A program made the translations under genes and the position numbers. DNA of 7,003 nucleotides from CAYNGH01 sp964396845 (GTDB lineage: Bacteria; Vulcanimicrobiota; JAJTBE01; CAYNGH01): NCBI GenBank assembly GCA_964396845.1, contig CAYNGH010000169.1, positions 1 to 7,003 on the forward strand, written 5' to 3'. The notes below the pieces were generated by a model. That model had not been told where the DNA came from. It did not search any database and saw nothing but the letters and a program-made list of their open reading frames with translations. Shown here piece by piece: positions 3,980-7,003 of the stretch (its first letter is position 1; every line of letters begins with the position of its first letter).

Positions 3980-6309
3980 TACTCTTCCTGAAGGGTTGTC
4001 AGGACCTTCTCCGGGGTGAAGGGAGCATTCCGGATTCGTACTCCGACTGCGTCAAAGATGGCGTTGGAAACCGCGGGCAGGGCGCCGTTGATATTGATTT
4101 CCGATACTGATTTAGCCCCATAGGGGCCTGTTTCTTCATATGTGGGCACCAGGATAACTTTTATGTCAGGCAGGTCCCGGGTATTGAATATCTTGTATGT
4201 GCCAAAGTCGTTATTCATCATCCGGCCCTTCTTGTCGAAGATATATTCCTCGGTAAGGGCATAGCTGATGCCGTTCAATATGGCCCCTTCACACTGCCCT
4301 TCGGCAAGTTTGGGGTGAATGGCGGTGCCACAGTCGATGGCGCATACATAGCGGAGAAGCTCGACAAATCCAGTTTCTGTGTCAACTTCCACTTCCACAA
4401 AATGAGCCGCAAAAGGTGGCGGTGATTTGTGGGTAATATGGGATGACACTGCGGCGATCTGGTGCTGATCCTTTTCATAAAGGGCCATCTTGGCCACCTG
4501 GGCGAAGGTGACCTTGTTGCCCTTGTGATCCTTCACACAGGCATCCTCGGTGAACAGGTCAAAAATGTCGGTGTCCATCATGACCGAGGCAACTTTCAGG
4601 ACCTGGTGTTTCACCTGCTCGGCGCATTTTTTCACTGCCATCCCTGAAAGATAAGTGGTGCTGGATGCGTATGCTCCCACATCAAAGGGAGTCATGTCGG
4701 TGTCGGAAGAATAGACCACGATATGTTCCACGGGGATCCCCAGAACCTCGCCGGCAATCTGGGCAAGTACCGTGTCAGAACCGGTCCCCAGGTCAGTTGC
4801 TCCAACGTTCAGGTTGAAGGAGCCGTCGTCGTTCATCTTCATGTATGCCGCGCCCATGTCAATCTCCGGGACGGAACTCCCCTGCATGAGGGTGCACATT
4901 CCAAAGCCCCGCTTCTTGTGGGGAGGCAGGTTTTTCCTGCGATTGTCCCGGCCCTCCCAGTCAAATTCCCTGGCGCCCCGGTCGATACAGCGATCCAGCC
5001 CGCAGGAGCCGATCTTCTGCTCCACTCCCGCCTTGCCTTCTCCAAGGGCTGCAAACACCGGCGATGTTTCACCAGTGCGGATATGATTGATCCGGCGAAG
5101 CTCCACCGGGTCAATATTTAATTCCCGGGCCATCTCATCGAGGATGCATTCCATTCCGAATGCTCCCTGGGTAGCGCCGTAACCCCGGTATGCTCCGCCC
5201 ACGGGAAGGTTGGTATAGACGGTGTCCCCCAGGAATTCCACGTATGGAGCCTTGTTATACAGGGGAAGCACCTTGGATCCGGCGTTGCAAACCACCGTGA
5301 GGGCATGGGATCCATAAGCGCCGGTGTTCATGAGGACCTTCATGGAAAGGGCCACTAATTTCCCGTCTTTTTTTGCGCCCACCTTCATCCTGATTATCAT
5401 GGGATGCCGGGTTCTGGAGGTGAACTCCTCGTTTCTGGTCAGGGCAAACTTGACGGGCCGTCGGAGCTTCAAAACCGCCGCCGCCACAATATCTTCCAGG
5501 AGGATTTCCTGTTTTGTGCCAAAAGCTCCGCCGATGCGGGGCTTAATCACCCGGATCCGCCGGGCGGGAATCTCGAGTCTTTCGGATACAATTCGGCGAA
5601 CGTGGAATGGAACCTGGGTGCTGGTGATTATAACGATACGGTCATGCTCGTCCAGGTACCCCGCGCTTATGTGAGGCTCCATGGGGCAGTGCTGGGCATA
5701 CTGGGTTTCATATTCCCGCTCCAGAACCAGATCTGACCGGGCAAAACCTTCTTCCATGTCACCCACGGTGAAATCCACATGAGCACAGTGGTTGTGTTCC
5801 GGATCATAGGGGATGGGGATTATTACATGGGCTTCCTTCTCGTCGTGAATAACTGGAGCGTCGTCTTCCATGGCTTCTCTGGGGTTCAGTATGGCGGGAA
5901 GCTCTTCATATTCAACATGAATTTTCTTCATAGCGTCCATTGCCGAGAGTTCATCCCGGGCAATCACCGCGGCAACCCGATCCCCCACATACCGCACCTT
6001 GTTGTCCAGAATAAAGGTGTCATAAGGGGACGGCTCGGGATAACCCTGTCCTGCAGTGGTATGAGCCACCCGGGGAAGATCCTCCCAGGTGAGAATGTCC
6101 ACAACACCGGGGACCTTCAGGGCCTCTTCCCGGTCAATCTTCACTATCCGGGCATGGGCAAAGGGACTCCGGAGCATCTTCAATGTTAGGCACCCCGGCA
6201 GGTCAAAATCATCCACAAACTTTGCCCGGCCCGTAGCCAGGGAATATCCGTCCACTTTGGTAACAGAAGTTCCTACAGTGGCAAACTTATCAATCATCTT
6301 GGAAGGCAT
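3979..6309 (-). CDS. Molybdenum hydroxylase large subunit (xanthine dehydrogenase/CoxL-like, molybdopterin-binding)
   Basis: Cytoplasmic catalytic subunit that binds the Mo-pterin cofactor and hydroxylates its substrate with water-derived oxygen. 776 residues, normal for a separate large subunit. An N-terminal aldehyde oxidase/xanthine dehydrogenase a/b hammerhead domain (about 18-135, with GRAKFVDDF and KVRYVGDRVAAVIA) precedes the Mo-binding part. Motifs: CPMEPH (208-213), IGGAFGTK (259-266), GAYRGYGATQ (372-381), GTGSDT (508-513), GAYASS (545-550), CAIDCGTAIHP (656-665) and GAKSVSE (731-737), whose E737 corresponds to the catalytic base of the family. The loop AYRGYG has no cysteine, so it is not the AYRCSFR of form I CO dehydrogenase; it fits xanthine/aldehyde/aromatic-type enzymes. 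ATG 6309 follows AGAGGTG at 8 nt and overlaps the small-subunit stop as TAATG. Substrate not determinable here. Confidence 0.95.
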   Translation of the reverse strand: MPSKMIDKFATVGTSVTKVDGYSLATGRAKFVDDFDLPGCLTLKMLRSPFAHARIVKIDREEALKVPGVVDILTWEDLPRVAHTTAGQGYPEPSPYDTFILDNKVRYVGDRVAAVIARDELSAMDAMKKIHVEYEELPAILNPREAMEDDAPVIHDEKEAHVIIPIPYDPEHNHCAHVDFTVGDMEEGFARSDLVLEREYETQYAQHCPMEPHISAGYLDEHDRIVIITSTQVPFHVRRIVSERLEIPARRIRVIKPRIGGAFGTKQEILLEDIVAAAVLKLRRPVKFALTRNEEFTSRTRHPMIIRMKVGAKKDGKLVALSMKVLMNTGAYGSHALTVVCNAGSKVLPLYNKAPYVEFLGDTVYTNLPVGGAYRGYGATQGAFGMECILDEMARELNIDPVELRRINHIRTGETSPVFAALGEGKAGVEQKIGSCGLDRCIDRGAREFDWEGRDNRRKNLPPHKKRGFGMCTLMQGSSVPEIDMGAAYMKMNDDGSFNLNVGATDLGTGSDTVLAQIAGEVLGIPVEHIVVYSSDTDMTPFDVGAYASSTTYLSGMAVKKCAEQVKHQVLKVASVMMDTDIFDLFTEDACVKDHKGNKVTFAQVAKMALYEKDQHQIAAVSSHITHKSPPPFAAHFVEVEVDTETGFVELLRYVCAIDCGTAIHPKLAEGQCEGAILNGISYALTEEYIFDKKGRMMNNDFGTYKIFNTRDLPDIKVILVPTYEETGPYGAKSVSEININGALPAVSNAIFDAVGVRIRNAPFTPEKVLTTLQEE

Positions 6310-6776
6310 TACTTTTCACCTCTCATTTCCCTGGCGGCGGAAGTCACCGCTTCTAATTGTTTCACATAGCCGGTGCAACGGCAAAGATTGCCGTCCAGGG
6401 CTTCCCGGACATCTTCTTCCCGGGGACGGGGGTTCTCGTCCAGCAGGGTTTTGGCGGCCAGGATCATTCCCGGAATGCAGAAACCGCACTGGACTGCTCC
6501 GGCTTCCACAAAATGCTTCTGAAGGGGATGGGGATTGTCTGCTGTGCCAAGGCCCTCAATGGTGATAATTTCCTTCTGGTGGGCCTGTCCTGCAAGAACA
6601 ACGCAGGATTTGACTGCCCGACCGTCCATTATGACTGTGCAGGAACCGCAGTGGCCCTCGCCACAGCCTTTCTTTGCCCCCCTGTATCCTTCCCGGCGGA
6701 GAAGATCCAGAAGAGTTTCATTGCCCTGGATCTCATATTCCCCTTCCCGGCGGTTTATGGTCAGAGTGATCTTCAT
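6309..6776 (-). CDS. Molybdenum hydroxylase small subunit, two [2Fe-2S] clusters (CoxS/XdhC-type)
   Basis: Electron-transfer subunit linking the Mo site of the large subunit to the FAD subunit. 155 residues, full length. The N-terminal plant-ferredoxin-like domain has the cluster ligands C38, C43, C46 and C58 in GCGEGHCGSC and KSCVVLAGQA. The C-terminal helical [2Fe-2S] domain has C97, C100, C132 and C134 in QCGFCIPGM and LCRCTGY. All eight ligands are present, so the subunit should be functional. ATG 6776 follows GGGAGG with about 7 nt spacing. It lies 65 nt after the FAD-subunit stop and overlaps the large-subunit ATG by one base. Confidence 0.97.
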   Translation of the reverse strand: MKITLTINRREGEYEIQGNETLLDLLRREGYRGAKKGCGEGHCGSCTVIMDGRAVKSCVVLAGQAHQKEIITIEGLGTADNPHPLQKHFVEAGAVQCGFCIPGMILAAKTLLDENPRPREEDVREALDGNLCRCTGYVKQLEAVTSAAREMRGEK

Positions 6777-6841
6777 TTTTTCCTCCCATTAATTATTCTG
6801 GAGTAAGGTATTGATAAAAAACTCAAGCTTCAGGTTCAGTG
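6777..6841. other. Intergenic stretch between FAD subunit and small subunit
   Basis: 65 nt, A+T-rich. It contains only the small-subunit ribosome binding site (minus strand GGGAGG next to an A-run). A T6 run follows an imperfect AAGCTT-centred palindrome on the minus strand, too weak and tight to be called a terminator; one transcript through all three genes is the simplest reading. Confidence 0.4.
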
Positions 6842-7003
6842 TCAGCCCCGGGCTTTTTTAAGACATTCACCCAGAGCCCGGCGCACCAGAGTATATACCA
6901 GCTGGGATTTATACCCGGCAGAACCCCATATGTTGGACACGGGCTTTATGGTGTCCCGGCTTACCTGTGCGGCTTTCTCAATTATTGCATCATCCACGGC
7001 ACT
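6842..7003 (-). CDS. Molybdenum hydroxylase FAD-binding medium subunit, C-terminal end (CoxM-like, cut by window edge)
   Basis: The last 53 residues and the TGA stop of a gene that continues beyond the window. The reading frame contains AAQVSRDTIKPVSNIWGSAG, then YKSQLVYTLVRRALGEC. This matches the CO dehydrogenase flavoprotein C-terminal domain pattern (I-x-P-x-x-D/N-I-x-G-S-A-x-Y-R/K-x-x-L/M-x-x-x-L-V-R-R-A-L). Its position directly upstream of the Fe-S subunit gives the usual medium-small-large order and supports the call. The FAD-binding motifs lie in the missing N-terminal part. It would pass electrons from the Fe-S clusters to an acceptor such as NAD or a quinone-linked carrier; which one cannot be seen. 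Confidence 0.88.
   Translation of the reverse strand, partial: SAVDDAIIEKAAQVSRDTIKPVSNIWGSAGYKSQLVYTLVRRALGECLKKARG

Noticed and set aside
3979..6309. Aerobic CO dehydrogenase (coxL) annotation
   Set aside because: The diagnostic AYRCSFR loop is absent; the loop here is AYRGYG.

Overview
This is a draft-assembly window: a 100-N scaffold gap lies at 3514-3613. All five recognisable genes are on the minus strand. G+C looks slightly above one half by eye. Strong GGAGG-type ribosome binding sites, TTG starts, a lipoprotein-type solute-binding protein and a three-subunit molybdenum hydroxylase suggest an anaerobic, Firmicutes-like bacterium. That assignment is an inference from gene content and no marker gene proves it.

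Right part (3979-7003): a molybdenum hydroxylase operon, read right to left. It contains the C-terminal end of an FAD-binding subunit (6842-7003, cut by the window edge), a complete small [2Fe-2S]x2 subunit (6309-6776) and a complete large molybdopterin-binding subunit (3979-6309). The order is medium-small-large, as in CoxMSL/xanthine dehydrogenase-type enzymes. The last two genes overlap as TAATG. Electrons should pass from the Mo site through the two Fe-S clusters to FAD. The substrate cannot be read from the sequence, but the active-site loop is not that of CO dehydrogenase.

Middle (3202-3978): no credible gene. It holds a mosaic of short repeats, 3343-3979. An 84-nt unit (core A plus hairpin H1) and a 32-nt unit (short tail plus hairpin H2) form a 116-nt module. 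The module is present once in the right block and at least twice in the left block, and each block is closed by an 80-nt unit (core B plus a third hairpin). The hairpins have different stem sequences but the same geometry: 7-8 perfect base pairs and a 3-nt loop. An internal stem in the core shows a G-C to A-T compensatory change between A and B. The right end of the array starts on the last base of the large-subunit stop codon. The scaffold gap falls inside the array. This is the most unusual part of the window.

Left part (1-3201): a second operon, read right to left. It has a GH130-family mannoside phosphorylase/hydrolase (2257-3201), a family 5 ABC solute-binding lipoprotein (398-2260) and the N-terminal part of a DppB/OppB-type permease (1-401, cut by the window edge). 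Both junctions are TTGA overlaps (TTG start inside TGA stop). A GH130 enzyme joined to a 'peptide-type' transporter suggests import and intracellular breakdown of beta-mannooligosaccharides or a similar glycan, rather than peptides.
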